From positions 1 to 29,097 of the forward strand of contig CAZRBW010000039.1 in assembly GCA_964598395.1 (NCBI GenBank): 29,097 nt of DNA, given 5' to 3'. The position numbers and the translations under genes were made by a program. The notes under the pieces were generated by a model, which did no database searches, was not told the origin of the DNA, and saw only the letters and a program-made list of their open reading frames with translations. Positions 1 through 7,709 of the stretch are shown here, in pieces. Source of the DNA: CAXBDP01 sp964598395. GTDB lineage: Bacteria; Bacteroidota; Bacteroidia; Cytophagales; Cyclobacteriaceae. Position 1 is the stretch's first letter, and the number at the start of each line of letters is the position of its first letter.

Positions 1-315
1 TACCTGATTGATGAAATTCATACACCGGATTCCAGTCGCTACTTTTATGCTGATGGCTATGCTGAAAGACAAGCCAAGGGCGAAAAGCAAAAGCAGTTAT
101 CTAAAGAATTTGTAAGGCAATGGCTAATTGAGAATGGCTTTCAAGGAAAAGAAGGACAAACTCAACCGGTGATGAGCGATGAAATTGTGAATATGATTAC
201 AGATAGGTATATTGAGCTATTCGAAAAAGTAACTGGAGAGAAATTTAACAAAGCAGAGCCGAATTCCGTTTTGAAAAGAATTGAAACAAACATTAATAAT
301 TATCTAAAGCAATAA
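1..315 (+). CDS. purC: Phosphoribosylaminoimidazole-succinocarboxamide synthase (SAICAR synthase), C-terminal part
   Basis: The frame is open from base 1 to TAA at 313-315, so only the last 104 codons are present and the start lies outside the window. SAICAR synthase joins aspartate to CAIR with ATP in de novo purine synthesis, in the cytoplasm. The fragment opens with the family's conserved DEIHTPDSSRYFYADGY stretch and continues with the KQLSKEFVRQWL helix and a GFQGKEGQ loop. All of these are hallmarks of the longer bacterial/eukaryote-like SAICAR synthases. The next gene begins 10 bases after the stop on the same strand, so it heads a likely purC-STAS-rnz-transporter operon. The identity is secure; the missing N-terminus prevents any check of the ATP-binding half. 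Confidence 0.93.
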   Translation, partial: YLIDEIHTPDSSRYFYADGYAERQAKGEKQKQLSKEFVRQWLIENGFQGKEGQTQPVMSDEIVNMITDRYIELFEKVTGEKFNKAEPNSVLKRIETNINNYLKQ

Positions 316-324
316 ATACACATT

Positions 325-705
325 ATGAAATTTTCTATAAACAAGCAGGACAATTATACCATCTTTAGTATCAATGAGGAAAAATTAGATACTACGATAT
401 CGCCAAATGTGAAAAGCGAACTTATTACACAAAATGCAGAAGGCGTTGTTAATATGATTTTGGATTTGTCCCAAGTAAAATACATTGACAGCTCAGGATT
501 AAGTGCCTTATTAAGAGGCAATATGATATACAATGACAATGGTGGTATTTTTATCCTTGCAGCTCCTTCTGAGCATGTAGTGAAATTGCTTAAAATCTCC
601 TTGCTCGATAAAGTATTGAATATATTGCCAACTATTGAAGAGGCAATTGATGCTGTATTTTTGCACGTAATCGAAAGCGATTTAGAAGAAGGCGAAGACG
701 AGTAG
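325..705 (+). CDS. STAS-domain anti-sigma factor antagonist (SpoIIAA-like)
   Basis: A 126-residue single STAS domain. The motif DSSGLSALL at about residues 55-63 matches the phosphorylation loop of SpoIIAA/RsbV. By alignment the second serine (Ser57) is the residue an anti-sigma kinase would phosphorylate. The C-terminus ends in an acidic tail (residues about 117-126). Family members bind and sequester anti-sigma kinases, or act as partner-switch modules. No kinase or sigma factor is encoded in this window, so the partner is unknown. The gene lies 9 bases after purC and 4 bases before rnz, and should be co-transcribed with both. ATG start at 325. The STAS assignment is firm; a sigma-factor role is inference. 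Confidence 0.85.
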   Translation: MKFSINKQDNYTIFSINEEKLDTTISPNVKSELITQNAEGVVNMILDLSQVKYIDSSGLSALLRGNMIYNDNGGIFILAAPSEHVVKLLKISLLDKVLNILPTIEEAIDAVFLHVIESDLEEGEDE

Positions 706-709
706 AAAT

Positions 710-1627
710 TTGGAATTTCAGCTGCAAATACTAGGTTCCAATTCAGCCGCACCAGCGCATAATAGAAACCAAACTTCTCAGCTTTTAAGAATAGGTAATG
801 AATGGATGCTTATTGATTGCGGGGAAGGCACTCAAATTCAGCTTAGAAATTTCAAAGTTCCATTTCAAAAAATTACTCGAATTTTCATCAGTCATTTACA
901 TGGAGACCACTATCTTGGATTAGTTGGTCTCCTTTTTACTTTCCACCTTTTACAGCGGAAAACTCCACTCACTATTTATGGCCCGCCTGGTCTTAGAGAG
1001 ATTATTTCCTTACAGCTTAAATATTCGAACAGTGCACTCAATTACGAGTTGAAATTCATCGAATGGAAACCAGAAAGTGCCGATTTACTTTTTGAAAACG
1101 AATATTTCACAGTTAAAAACTTTCCGCTAAAACATCGGATCCCTTGTTCGGGATTTTTGTTTTTAGAGAAGCCAAAACCGAAAGCCATAATCAAAGAGAA
1201 TCTACCTGAATGGATTAAGATTCATCAATTTCAATTATTGAAAAATGGAGAAGATATTAGTCATCCTGATACTGGAGAAATATTCGCAAACGGGTTCTTT
1301 ACAAAATCGGCAAAGAAATCAAGAAAGTACGTATTTTGCTCAGACACCATTTATGATGAGTCGATAATTCCTACGGTAGCAGGATCAGATTTGCTATATC
1401 ATGAAGCTACATTTATGGATGATATGGCTGAAAGAGCTTCACAAACATTCCATAGCACTGCCAAACAAGCAGCAAGCATTGCATTGAAAGCTAATGTGAA
1501 AATGTTATTATTGGGTCACTTTTCTATCAGATACAAAGACTTGGAACCATTGCAAGCTGAAGCGCGGGAGGTATTTCAGGAATCTTATTTGGCGATAGAA
1601 GGTGAAACATTCTCTATTTCGGAATAA
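710..1627 (+). CDS. rnz: Ribonuclease Z (tRNA 3'-end endonuclease, short form)
   Basis: A 305-residue metallo-beta-lactamase-fold nuclease that cuts tRNA precursors just 3' of the discriminator base. The signature HLHGDHYLG gives H62, H64, D66 and H67. The other zinc ligands are visible as H142 (LKHRIPCSG), D212 (FCSDTIYD) and H270 (LLGHFSIRY). The HEATF...HST segment (residues 231-250, with H248) is the RNase Z flexible-arm/histidine motif that separates it from arylsulfatase-like relatives. Length is normal for the short form. The start is TTG at 710: there is no usable upstream ATG, and MEFQLQILGSNSAAPAHNR is the expected family N-terminus. It follows the STAS gene by 4 bases. One GCGGGAGG octamer lies inside at 1564-1571. 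Confidence 0.95.
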   Translation: MEFQLQILGSNSAAPAHNRNQTSQLLRIGNEWMLIDCGEGTQIQLRNFKVPFQKITRIFISHLHGDHYLGLVGLLFTFHLLQRKTPLTIYGPPGLREIISLQLKYSNSALNYELKFIEWKPESADLLFENEYFTVKNFPLKHRIPCSGFLFLEKPKPKAIIKENLPEWIKIHQFQLLKNGEDISHPDTGEIFANGFFTKSAKKSRKYVFCSDTIYDESIIPTVAGSDLLYHEATFMDDMAERASQTFHSTAKQAASIALKANVKMLLLGHFSIRYKDLEPLQAEAREVFQESYLAIEGETFSISE

Positions 1628-1639
1628 ATTTTCGCACAC

Positions 1640-2428
1640 TTGAAAACAGAAAAAGTAAAAAAGAGGAATCTCTTTGTTGTCCTTAGCGGCATATTTATTA
1701 CAAATGCTTTGCTTGCCGAAATGGTCGGCGTGAAAATTTTTTCCGCAGAAGGAACGCTCGGCATTCCTCCCGCTAATATCAAACTGCTTGGAGATTTTGT
1801 GCTTGATTTTAATCTCACCGCCGGGGTAATGCTTTGGCCAGTCGTATTTATAACGACCGATATCATCAATGAATACTTCGGAAAATCAGGCGTAAAAAAG
1901 ATCAGTTTTCTTACAGCAGGCCTCATTCTATATTCCTTTTTCATGATCTACATCGTGACCTTGCTCACTCCTGCTAATTTCTGGCTCGATGTAAACCCTA
2001 CAGATGATCAAGGCAATCCATTTAATATAAGCTTTGCCTTCAATCTCATATTCCGCCAAGGCATGGGCATAATTGTAGGCTCTTTGATTGCCTTCCTAAT
2101 TGGCCAATTAGTAGATGTGTATGTATTTCAAAAATTGAGAAGATTTACAGGCTCTAAGAAAATATGGCTGAGAGCAACTGGGTCTACATTGGTTTCCCAA
2201 CTGATCGACAGCTTTGTGGTATTGTGGATTGCCTTTGTGGTATTTGGTAATTGGTCTTATGAGCAGCTTATTTCTGTTGGGACTATCAATTATTTGTACA
2301 AATTTGGTGTCGCTATTTTGCTCACCCCTATCCTTTATATCGCCCATTATATTATCGATGGCTATTTGGGAAAGGACCTTGCAAAAGAAATGACGGATGA
2401 AGCTAGCGCACAAGAAGGCTTATTATAA
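1640..2428 (+). CDS. Queuosine precursor transporter (YhhQ/VUT family)
   Basis: A 262-residue integral membrane protein with about six hydrophobic segments. Family-defining stretches are TDIINEYFGK (about residue 74) and RATGSTLVSQLIDSFV (about residue 179), typical of the YhhQ/VUT (DUF165) family. YhhQ is known to import the queuosine precursors preQ0/preQ1 in E. coli. The start is TTG at 1640: KKRNLFVVLSGIFITNALLAE is the expected N-terminus and no ATG precedes it. It begins 13 bases after rnz on the same strand, which places a tRNA-modification nutrient importer behind a tRNA-processing enzyme. The transported species is inferred from the family and cannot be fixed from sequence alone. A CCTCCCGC octamer lies at 1766-1773. 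Confidence 0.88.
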   Translation: MKTEKVKKRNLFVVLSGIFITNALLAEMVGVKIFSAEGTLGIPPANIKLLGDFVLDFNLTAGVMLWPVVFITTDIINEYFGKSGVKKISFLTAGLILYSFFMIYIVTLLTPANFWLDVNPTDDQGNPFNISFAFNLIFRQGMGIIVGSLIAFLIGQLVDVYVFQKLRRFTGSKKIWLRATGSTLVSQLIDSFVVLWIAFVVFGNWSYEQLISVGTINYLYKFGVAILLTPILYIAHYIIDGYLGKDLAKEMTDEASAQEGLL

Positions 2429-2541
2429 GTTCTTTGCGTAGATTCCTATATCCAATTATATCTCTTTTAATTCCCTCCTATCCAATTTATTATTGAATTT
2501 AGTATTCATAAATACTATCTTATTTTCCAAAACCCATAAAT

Positions 2542-4446
2542 ATGACAAAGACCAAAATACTATTTGCTTTGCAAGCAGCACTATTATTCTTGATAGTAAT
2601 TAGCTGCGGTCCAAAAGAAGGACAAGAGCAAAATGCCCAAGCGAACTATGTAAAAGAAAATTACACTAAAACCGAAGTGTATATTGAAATGCGCGATGGT
2701 GTAAAGCTATTTACAAGTATATATACTCCGAATGATCAGTCGAAAGAATATCCGATTTTGATGCAGCGCACACCATATAGCGTGGCACCCTATGGTGCTG
2801 ATGCTTTCAAAACAGCTCTTGGCCCGTCTCCTACCCTAATGAAAGATGGATACATTTTCGTGTACCAAGATGTGCGCGGGAGATGGAATAGCGAAGGGAG
2901 CTATGACAATATGCGGCCAACTTTAACCGCTGACGAGCGCAAAACAGACCAAGATATCGACGAAAGTACTGATACATACGATACCATTGAATGGTTGCTT
3001 GCAAACCTTGACAACAACAATGGGAAAGTTGGCCAATGGGGCATTTCATATCCAGGATTTTACTCAGCAGCAAGCTTGCCTTATGCCCATGAAGCATTAA
3101 AAGCTGTGTCACCACAAGCACCCATTGGCGATTTCTATTTTGATGATTTCCATCACAATGGAGCATACTTCTTAAGTTATTTTATAGCTACATCTGTTTT
3201 TGGATACCAAACCGAAAAGCCAACAACTGAGCCTTGGTATAAAATGATTGATGCCGGAACAGAGGACGCTTATCAATTCTTTATGGATATGGGTCCGCTA
3301 AAAAATGCCTCCAAATATTATGGAGAAGATAATTTCTTCTGGCAGCAATTAGTAGAGCATCCAGATTACGATGAATTTTGGCAGCGAAGAGGAATTGTGC
3401 AGCACATGAAGGACATTAAGCCATCCGTGATGGTAGTAGGCGGGTGGTTCGATGCAGAAGATTTATACGGACCATTAAACATCTACAAAGAAATTGAGAA
3501 GAATAACCCGAACACATATAATACAATAGTGATGGGTCCATGGAGTCATGGAGATTGGGCACGAGAAAGAGGAGCGCAGAATGTATTTAATATCCACTTT
3601 GGCGATAGTATTTCCACTTGGTACCAAGACAATGTAGAAGCTGAGTTTTTCAATCACTTCCTAAAAGGTCCAGGCGATGGACAAACAGGATTGCCGGAAG
3701 CCTACATGTTTGATACTGGTAAGAAAGAATGGACTCGCTTCGAAAACTGGCCTCCCGCTAATGCAGAGCGAGTAAATATGTATCCACATGCTGATGGATC
3801 GCTAAGCATGGATGCGCCAAGTGCAAGAGGATCTTTTGCAGAGTTTGTATCTGATCCTGCCAAGCCTGTTCAACATTCCGAAGATATCAAATTGACCTTT
3901 ACACCAAGAAAATACATGAGCGATGATCAGCGCTTTGCTGCACGCCGACCGGATGTATTGGTGTATGAGACCGATGTGTTAGAGAATGATATTACATTGG
4001 CTGGAGAAATCATGGCGAAATTGAAAGTGAGTATCACTGGTACAGATGCTGACTGGATTATGAAATTGGTAGATGTATACCCGGGAAACACAGAAACTCC
4101 GGAATGGGTGACAGCCAATCAGAAACTAAGCAATTACCACCAAATGGTGCGTAGTGAAAGTATGCGCGGGAGGTATAGAGAAGGCTTTGATACTCCTAAG
4201 CCTTTTGTACCAAATCAAGTCACCGATGTGGATTTTAGATTACAGGATGTTTACCATACTTTCAAAAAAGGACATAAAATCCAAATTCAGATTCAAAGTA
4301 CATGGTTTCCTTTGATTGACAGAAACCCGCAGAAGTATGTGGAAAATATCTTTAAAGCAGATGAAAGCGACTTTATTAAATCCACTCATAGAGTGTTTAG
4401 CGCTGCCGAAAATGCAACTGTTATTGAGGTTCAGGTTTTGAGATAA
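2542..4446 (+). CDS. Lipoprotein CocE/NonD-type alpha/beta hydrolase (peptidase S15 family)
   Basis: 634 residues. The N-terminus is a lipoprotein signal (hydrophobic run ending LIVISC, lipidated Cys at residue 22), so the enzyme is probably membrane-anchored and periplasmic or surface-exposed. The catalytic triad can be read as Ser169 in GQWGISYPG, Asp304 in GGWFDAED and His336 in GPWSHGDW. Tyr79 in QRTPY is the usual oxyanion tyrosine. The C-terminal third (from about residue 440) is the family's jelly-roll domain. Spacing of the triad resembles alpha-amino-acid ester hydrolases and glutaryl-7-ACA acylase-like enzymes, but the natural substrate (ester, amide or Xaa-Pro peptide) cannot be told. 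It starts 113 bases after the previous gene. A 6+6 inverted repeat at 2501-2516 lies upstream. Two GCGGGAGG octamers lie inside, at 3751 and 4166. Confidence 0.88.
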   Translation: MTKTKILFALQAALLFLIVISCGPKEGQEQNAQANYVKENYTKTEVYIEMRDGVKLFTSIYTPNDQSKEYPILMQRTPYSVAPYGADAFKTALGPSPTLMKDGYIFVYQDVRGRWNSEGSYDNMRPTLTADERKTDQDIDESTDTYDTIEWLLANLDNNNGKVGQWGISYPGFYSAASLPYAHEALKAVSPQAPIGDFYFDDFHHNGAYFLSYFIATSVFGYQTEKPTTEPWYKMIDAGTEDAYQFFMDMGPLKNASKYYGEDNFFWQQLVEHPDYDEFWQRRGIVQHMKDIKPSVMVVGGWFDAEDLYGPLNIYKEIEKNNPNTYNTIVMGPWSHGDWARERGAQNVFNIHFGDSISTWYQDNVEAEFFNHFLKGPGDGQTGLPEAYMFDTGKKEWTRFENWPPANAERVNMYPHADGSLSMDAPSARGSFAEFVSDPAKPVQHSEDIKLTFTPRKYMSDDQRFAARRPDVLVYETDVLENDITLAGEIMAKLKVSITGTDADWIMKLVDVYPGNTETPEWVTANQKLSNYHQMVRSESMRGRYREGFDTPKPFVPNQVTDVDFRLQDVYHTFKKGHKIQIQIQSTWFPLIDRNPQKYVENIFKADESDFIKSTHRVFSAAENATVIEVQVLR

Positions 4447-4470
4447 GTCTGTAAGGATTGGAAATACAAA

Positions 4471-4506
4471 AAGAGCATTGAAATTACTTTCAATGCTCTT
4501 TTTTCG
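4471..4506. terminator. Two-way intrinsic terminator between convergent genes
   Basis: A perfect 13-bp stem, AAGAGCATTGAAA (4471-4483) with TTTCAATGCTCTT (4488-4500), closes a 4-base TTAC loop. T runs follow on the + strand, and the A run before it gives a U run on the - strand. It lies between the hydrolase (+) ending at 4446 and the small exported protein (-) ending at 4523, so it can serve both. Confidence 0.9.
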
Positions 4507-4522
4507 TATTGTATCTATCTGA

Positions 4523-4834
4523 TTATAGGATAATTATCAAAAGCAAAATAATGATGATAGCACCAGTTGAAATATAAATTCCACCATTTTTGCTAGCTGC
4601 ATTTGCTTCTTCTTTTAGCTCTCTGATTTCAACTCGTAATTCTTTTTTTTCTTCTCTGGACATTTCAGATTTATCAATAGCCTTAAGTTCATTTACCCTA
4701 TCTACTATGCGCTGAACATCTGGGCTATACTTAGCTTCTTTTTCAGGATCGTTTTTACCATTATTATTTGCCAAAACAGGCGATACACAAAATAAGGCTA
4801 CAAGGCCAAGCATTACTAAAAATTTTGCTTTCAT
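4523..4834 (-). CDS. Small exported helical protein with C-terminal membrane anchor (paralog A)
   Basis: 103 residues, function unknown. Residues 1-22 are a Sec signal peptide (MKAKFL..., cleavage expected after VLA). Residues about 36-80 are highly charged and helical, with the core YSPDVQRIVDRVNELKAID, probably a short coiled coil. The last 20 residues form a hydrophobic segment (GAIIIILLLIIIL) that ends at the C-terminus with no cytoplasmic tail. The predicted topology is a periplasmic helix tethered to a membrane by its C-terminus. It is about 60% identical by eye to the neighbouring gene at 4965-5273, so the pair is a tandem duplication. I recall similar unnamed small proteins in Bacteroidota but assign no function. 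It shares the 4471-4506 terminator. Confidence 0.75.
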   Translation of the reverse strand: MKAKFLVMLGLVALFCVSPVLANNNGKNDPEKEAKYSPDVQRIVDRVNELKAIDKSEMSREEKKELRVEIRELKEEANAASKNGGIYISTGAIIIILLLIIIL

Positions 4835-4918
4835 AATGTTATTGATTTAGTTACAAAGTAAAGTAAAACCAACACACTGATAAAAACAAGGAAAACGTCT
4901 TTGAAAGCTTAAAAACAG

Positions 4919-4943
4919 AAAAGGGTTCTTGCGAACCCTTTTT
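4919..4943 (-). terminator. Intrinsic terminator of paralog B
   Basis: A 10-bp stem, AAAAGGGTTC (4919-4928) with GAACCCTTTT (4933-4942), encloses the loop TTGC. It lies 22 bases past the stop of the 4965-5273 (-) gene. On the - strand it is followed by a T-rich run. It also separates the two paralogs into independent transcription units. Confidence 0.82.
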
Positions 4944-4964
4944 GAATTAATTCATTAAAACTAA

Positions 4965-5273
4965 TTATAAAATTAGTATCAATAAAAGAATAACAATGAT
5001 TATAGCACCTACTGATAAGTAAACGCCATTTCCATTTGCTGCATTAGCTTCATCCTTTAGCTCACGCACTTCATTTTTTAAATCTTTTCTTTCAGCTTTT
5101 GTTAAAGTTGAACGATCGATTTCCTTTAGCTCATTCACTCGATCTACAATTCTTTGTACTTCAGGTGAATACTTTGGTTGAGGATCAGTATCATTTTTAA
5201 GATTAGCAGCCAAAATTGGGCTAGTTAATAAAATAATGATGAGTCCAAAGCTTAATAAAAATTTAGCTTTCAT
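4965..5273 (-). CDS. Small exported helical protein with C-terminal membrane anchor (paralog B)
   Basis: 102 residues, function unknown. It has the same plan as its neighbour: a signal peptide (residues 1-22, cleavage after ILA), a charged helical core with YSPEVQRIVDRVNELKEID (about 35-53) and ELKDEANAAN (about 71-80), then a C-terminal hydrophobic segment GAIIIVILLLILIL that ends the protein. The charged core and the anchor are the best-conserved parts between the paralogs, while the linker after the signal peptide varies. That suggests the helix and its tether matter and the linker is a spacer. It has its own promoter candidate (5330-5358) and terminator (4919-4943). Confidence 0.75.
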   Translation of the reverse strand: MKAKFLLSFGLIIILLTSPILAANLKNDTDPQPKYSPEVQRIVDRVNELKEIDRSTLTKAERKDLKNEVRELKDEANAANGNGVYLSVGAIIIVILLLILIL

Positions 5274-5329
5274 TGGTAAAAAATGGTTAAATGAAAAAAT
5301 AGGTTGAAAAAAAATGGTGACAGAATTGA

Positions 5330-5358
5330 TAAAGGTAGTCCATTTATCGAATTACAAA
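5330..5358 (-). promoter_or_regulatory. Bacteroidota-type promoter candidate for paralog B
   Basis: Read on the - strand: TTTG (5355-5358), 17 bases, then TACCTTTA (5330-5337), one mismatch from the -7 consensus TAnnTTTG. It predicts a leader of about 50 bases before the ATG at 5273. Found by eye only. Confidence 0.42.
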
Positions 5359-5451
5359 TCACCTTACCTTTTAAACGGATGAAACCAAAAACTAGCCCAT
5401 TATAAAGGCTTTATATTTATTTTAAACCAAAGTATTTTCAGAATAGGCCTT

Positions 5452-7569
5452 CTAGTAGTCTAAGAGTTGCTTTAATACCACTGCTGTTTTATCAGCATTT
5501 GGCAACATCTCCTTTTCCAGAGCTACATTCAGCGCAATTGCAGGCAAATTCAAAGCACCTAGCGTTAGAACTGGTGCATCTAAATGTTCAAACAAATTAG
5601 CAGAAATTCTACCCGCCAATGATTCTGCGAATGAATTCATCAATGGTTCTTCAGTTAGTACCAATGCTTTGTTGTGCTTTTGTACCGAAGCACTTATTGT
5701 ATCCCAATCTAATGGATTAAGTGTTCTCAGATCAATGATTTCTACAGCTTCATCAAATTGTGAGGAGGCAGCTGTCGCCCAATAAACACCCATTCCATAC
5801 GTGATTACTACACAGCTCTCACCTTTTGCAATTTTCTCTTCACTCGCTTCTAGCGCAATTCGCGCTTTGCCTAGCGGAATAATGTAATCTCCATCTGGTT
5901 CAAAAGTTTTAGCTTCTTCCGTTCCTGGCACTTTCGACCAATACAAACCTTTATGCTCCAGCATGACCACTGGGTTTGGATCATAAAAGGCTGCTTTTAG
6001 AAGTCCCTTCATATCAGCCGCATTGGATGGATACACCACTTTAATTCCTCTGATGGTAAGTAAAGTAGATTCTATACTTCCAGAATGATAAGGACCACCA
6101 CCGCCATAAGCGCCAATTGGCACTCTAATGAGCGACTGGATTGGGAATTGACCTTGGGATAAATAACAGCTTTTTGAAAGTTCTTCTACAAGCTGGTTCA
6201 TTCCTGGCCATATATAATCGGCAAATTGAATTTCTACAATTGCTTTGGCTCCGACAGCAGACATTCCAGCAGTACTACCAACGATATATGCTTCTTGAAT
6301 TGGTGTATTGAATATTCTATGCTCACCGTATTTCTGAGATAAAGTAGCAGCCTCTCTAAAAACTCCACCGAGTCTGCCGCCAACATCTTGTCCATAAAAT
6401 AGCGCTTCAGGATTGTCTCTCAATATATCATCAACAGCATGCAAAGCTGCATCTACCATCACTACTTTTTCACTTCCATCAGGTTTTCTTTCACCTTTCT
6501 CTACTGTAATCGGCGTAGGAGCAAATTCATGATCCGAAACGGTGGCAATATCTGGATCTGGTGAAGCCAATGCCTTTTCGTATTCTGACTGAACAAATTC
6601 AGTTACTTCTTTTTGAATCTTCTTTAATTCAGTAGATTTTACTCCAGCTGCCTTTAAATATGCTTCTAATTTTGGTAGTGGATCGTCTTGTGAATGTAGC
6701 GACAAATCTCCATCCCCACGATACCATTCCTTACGCACACCACTCGTATGATGCCCTAGGAGAGGACATTTTGCATGCACTAAAATCGGTGCTCTGTTGG
6801 TTCTTGCGTACTCAAAAGCTTTTGTCATGCCTTCATAGGACTGCACAAAGTCTGAACCATCCACCCGCATTTTCTCTAAGCCTTTGAAGCCCTCCGCAAA
6901 CTCAAATGCATCCATTGCACGCATTTCCGCACCAGTTGCCGAAATACCCCATTCATTATCTTGGATCAAATAAACGATCGGCAATTTATGCAATACCGCC
7001 ATTTGCAGCGCTTCCGAAACTTCGCCTTCTGTAACAGAGCCATCACCTAAAGAGCAAAGAACTACAGGTTTTACATCAGCATTTATCAAACCTACTTTTT
7101 CCAAATATGAAACACCGTGAGCCATACCTGTAGCGGGAATAGCCTGCATTCCCGTAGCACTACTTTGGTGAGGTATAATCGGAAACCCCTCCCGCTTCAA
7201 ACTCGGATGCGAATAGTAAGTACGTCCTCCGGAAAAAGGATCATGTGCTTTGGCCATCAGCTGTCCCATAAGCTCAAATGGCTGCAAACCAATGCCTAAC
7301 AAAATAGATTCGTCACGATAATAAGGTGCAGCAAAATCAGTTTCTTTCAACTGAAAAGCCGCCGCTAATTGTATAGCCTCATGGCCTCTGGAGGTGCTAT
7401 GAACGTACTTACTACATATTTTTTTATTCTCCTCATAAGTTTCCGCCATCCTTTTGGCAGTACACATAAGCCGATAGGCTTTCTTTAAGAGATTGATATC
7501 TAGAGCCGAATTATTCTTGGTGTTAGTTGATATATCTTTGGGTAATGATTTACTCTTTGTCGTCATCAT
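5452..7569 (-). CDS. Fused 2-oxoacid dehydrogenase E1 component, alpha and beta in one chain
   Basis: 705 residues. Residues about 25-330 are the E1 alpha half. It holds the thiamine-diphosphate motif GDG (175-177) ending in DN (204-205), and the phosphorylation-loop-like GHHTSGVRK (272-280). Residues about 365-705 are the E1 beta half, with GQDVGG and PIQEAYIVG; Glu426 is the likely ThDP-activating glutamate. The two halves are separate genes in many bacteria, while the fused form is common in Bacteroidota. It decarboxylates a 2-oxoacid and passes the acyl group to a lipoyl E2. Resemblance is greatest to branched-chain (2-oxoisovalerate) E1, but pyruvate cannot be excluded. No E2 or E3 gene is in the window. 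ATGATG gives starts at 7569 or 7566. A CCTCCCGC octamer lies at 7188-7195. Confidence 0.9.
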   Translation of the reverse strand: MMTTKSKSLPKDISTNTKNNSALDINLLKKAYRLMCTAKRMAETYEENKKICSKYVHSTSRGHEAIQLAAAFQLKETDFAAPYYRDESILLGIGLQPFELMGQLMAKAHDPFSGGRTYYSHPSLKREGFPIIPHQSSATGMQAIPATGMAHGVSYLEKVGLINADVKPVVLCSLGDGSVTEGEVSEALQMAVLHKLPIVYLIQDNEWGISATGAEMRAMDAFEFAEGFKGLEKMRVDGSDFVQSYEGMTKAFEYARTNRAPILVHAKCPLLGHHTSGVRKEWYRGDGDLSLHSQDDPLPKLEAYLKAAGVKSTELKKIQKEVTEFVQSEYEKALASPDPDIATVSDHEFAPTPITVEKGERKPDGSEKVVMVDAALHAVDDILRDNPEALFYGQDVGGRLGGVFREAATLSQKYGEHRIFNTPIQEAYIVGSTAGMSAVGAKAIVEIQFADYIWPGMNQLVEELSKSCYLSQGQFPIQSLIRVPIGAYGGGGPYHSGSIESTLLTIRGIKVVYPSNAADMKGLLKAAFYDPNPVVMLEHKGLYWSKVPGTEEAKTFEPDGDYIIPLGKARIALEASEEKIAKGESCVVITYGMGVYWATAASSQFDEAVEIIDLRTLNPLDWDTISASVQKHNKALVLTEEPLMNSFAESLAGRISANLFEHLDAPVLTLGALNLPAIALNVALEKEMLPNADKTAVVLKQLLDY

Positions 7570-7619
7570 TTGAGTTTTTACTAATTGCTAATTTAGAAAA
7601 TTGGCAGGAGAAAGCCTTA

Positions 7620-7627
7620 CAAATATA
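7620..7627 (-). promoter_or_regulatory. -7 promoter element for the E1 gene
   Basis: Read on the - strand this is TATATTTG, an exact TAnnTTTG. It predicts a start of transcription near 7613 and a leader of about 44 bases. No clear TTG box is seen upstream; instead the palindrome at 7637-7652 occupies that stretch. Confidence 0.5.
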
Positions 7628-7636
7628 ATAGAAAGC

Positions 7637-7652
7637 TAACGAACGTTCGCTA
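7637..7652. promoter_or_regulatory. Palindromic operator candidate between E1 and hemF
   Basis: TAACGAACGTTCGCTA contains a perfect 10-bp palindrome CGAACGTTCG (7640-7649) with matching outer TA/TA pairs, in the form TAnCGAACGTTCGnTA. It starts 10 bp upstream of the E1 -7 element, so a bound protein would cover the polymerase site. It is GC-rich compared with the surrounding AT-rich spacer. Palindromes of this kind are typical of TetR-family sites, which is an inference. Confidence 0.45.
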
Positions 7653-7683
7653 AGTGGTAGAAAAGACATTGTAAGGAATTAAC

Positions 7684-7691
7684 TAGTTTTG
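7684..7691 (+). promoter_or_regulatory. -7 promoter element for hemF
   Basis: TAGTTTTG is an exact match to TAnnTTTG, 18 bases before the ATG at 7710. It overlaps a possible TTG start at 7689, which argues that translation really begins at 7710. No matching TTG box lies at the usual distance upstream. Confidence 0.45.
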
Positions 7692-7709
7692 TGGAAATTT
7701 ATATTTGAT

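Noticed and set aside
354..752. 132-residue open frame on the - strand over the STAS and rnz genes.
   Set aside because: It shadows well-supported genes on the + strand, shows no family motif and has an unlikely composition.
2501..2516. Inverted repeat AGTATT-CATA-AATACT before the S15 hydrolase as an operator.
   Set aside because: It is short and AT-only-like in AT-rich DNA and could be chance; the -7 sequence next to it (TATCTTAT) is a poor match. Kept only as a note.
5380..5451. Possible terminator after the E1 gene (ATAAAGCCTTTAT region).
   Set aside because: The stem is short and AT-rich, with a broken U tract; not convincing.
7689..7709. TTG start for hemF seven codons before the ATG.
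   Set aside because: It overlaps the -7 promoter element and adds residues not seen in the family.
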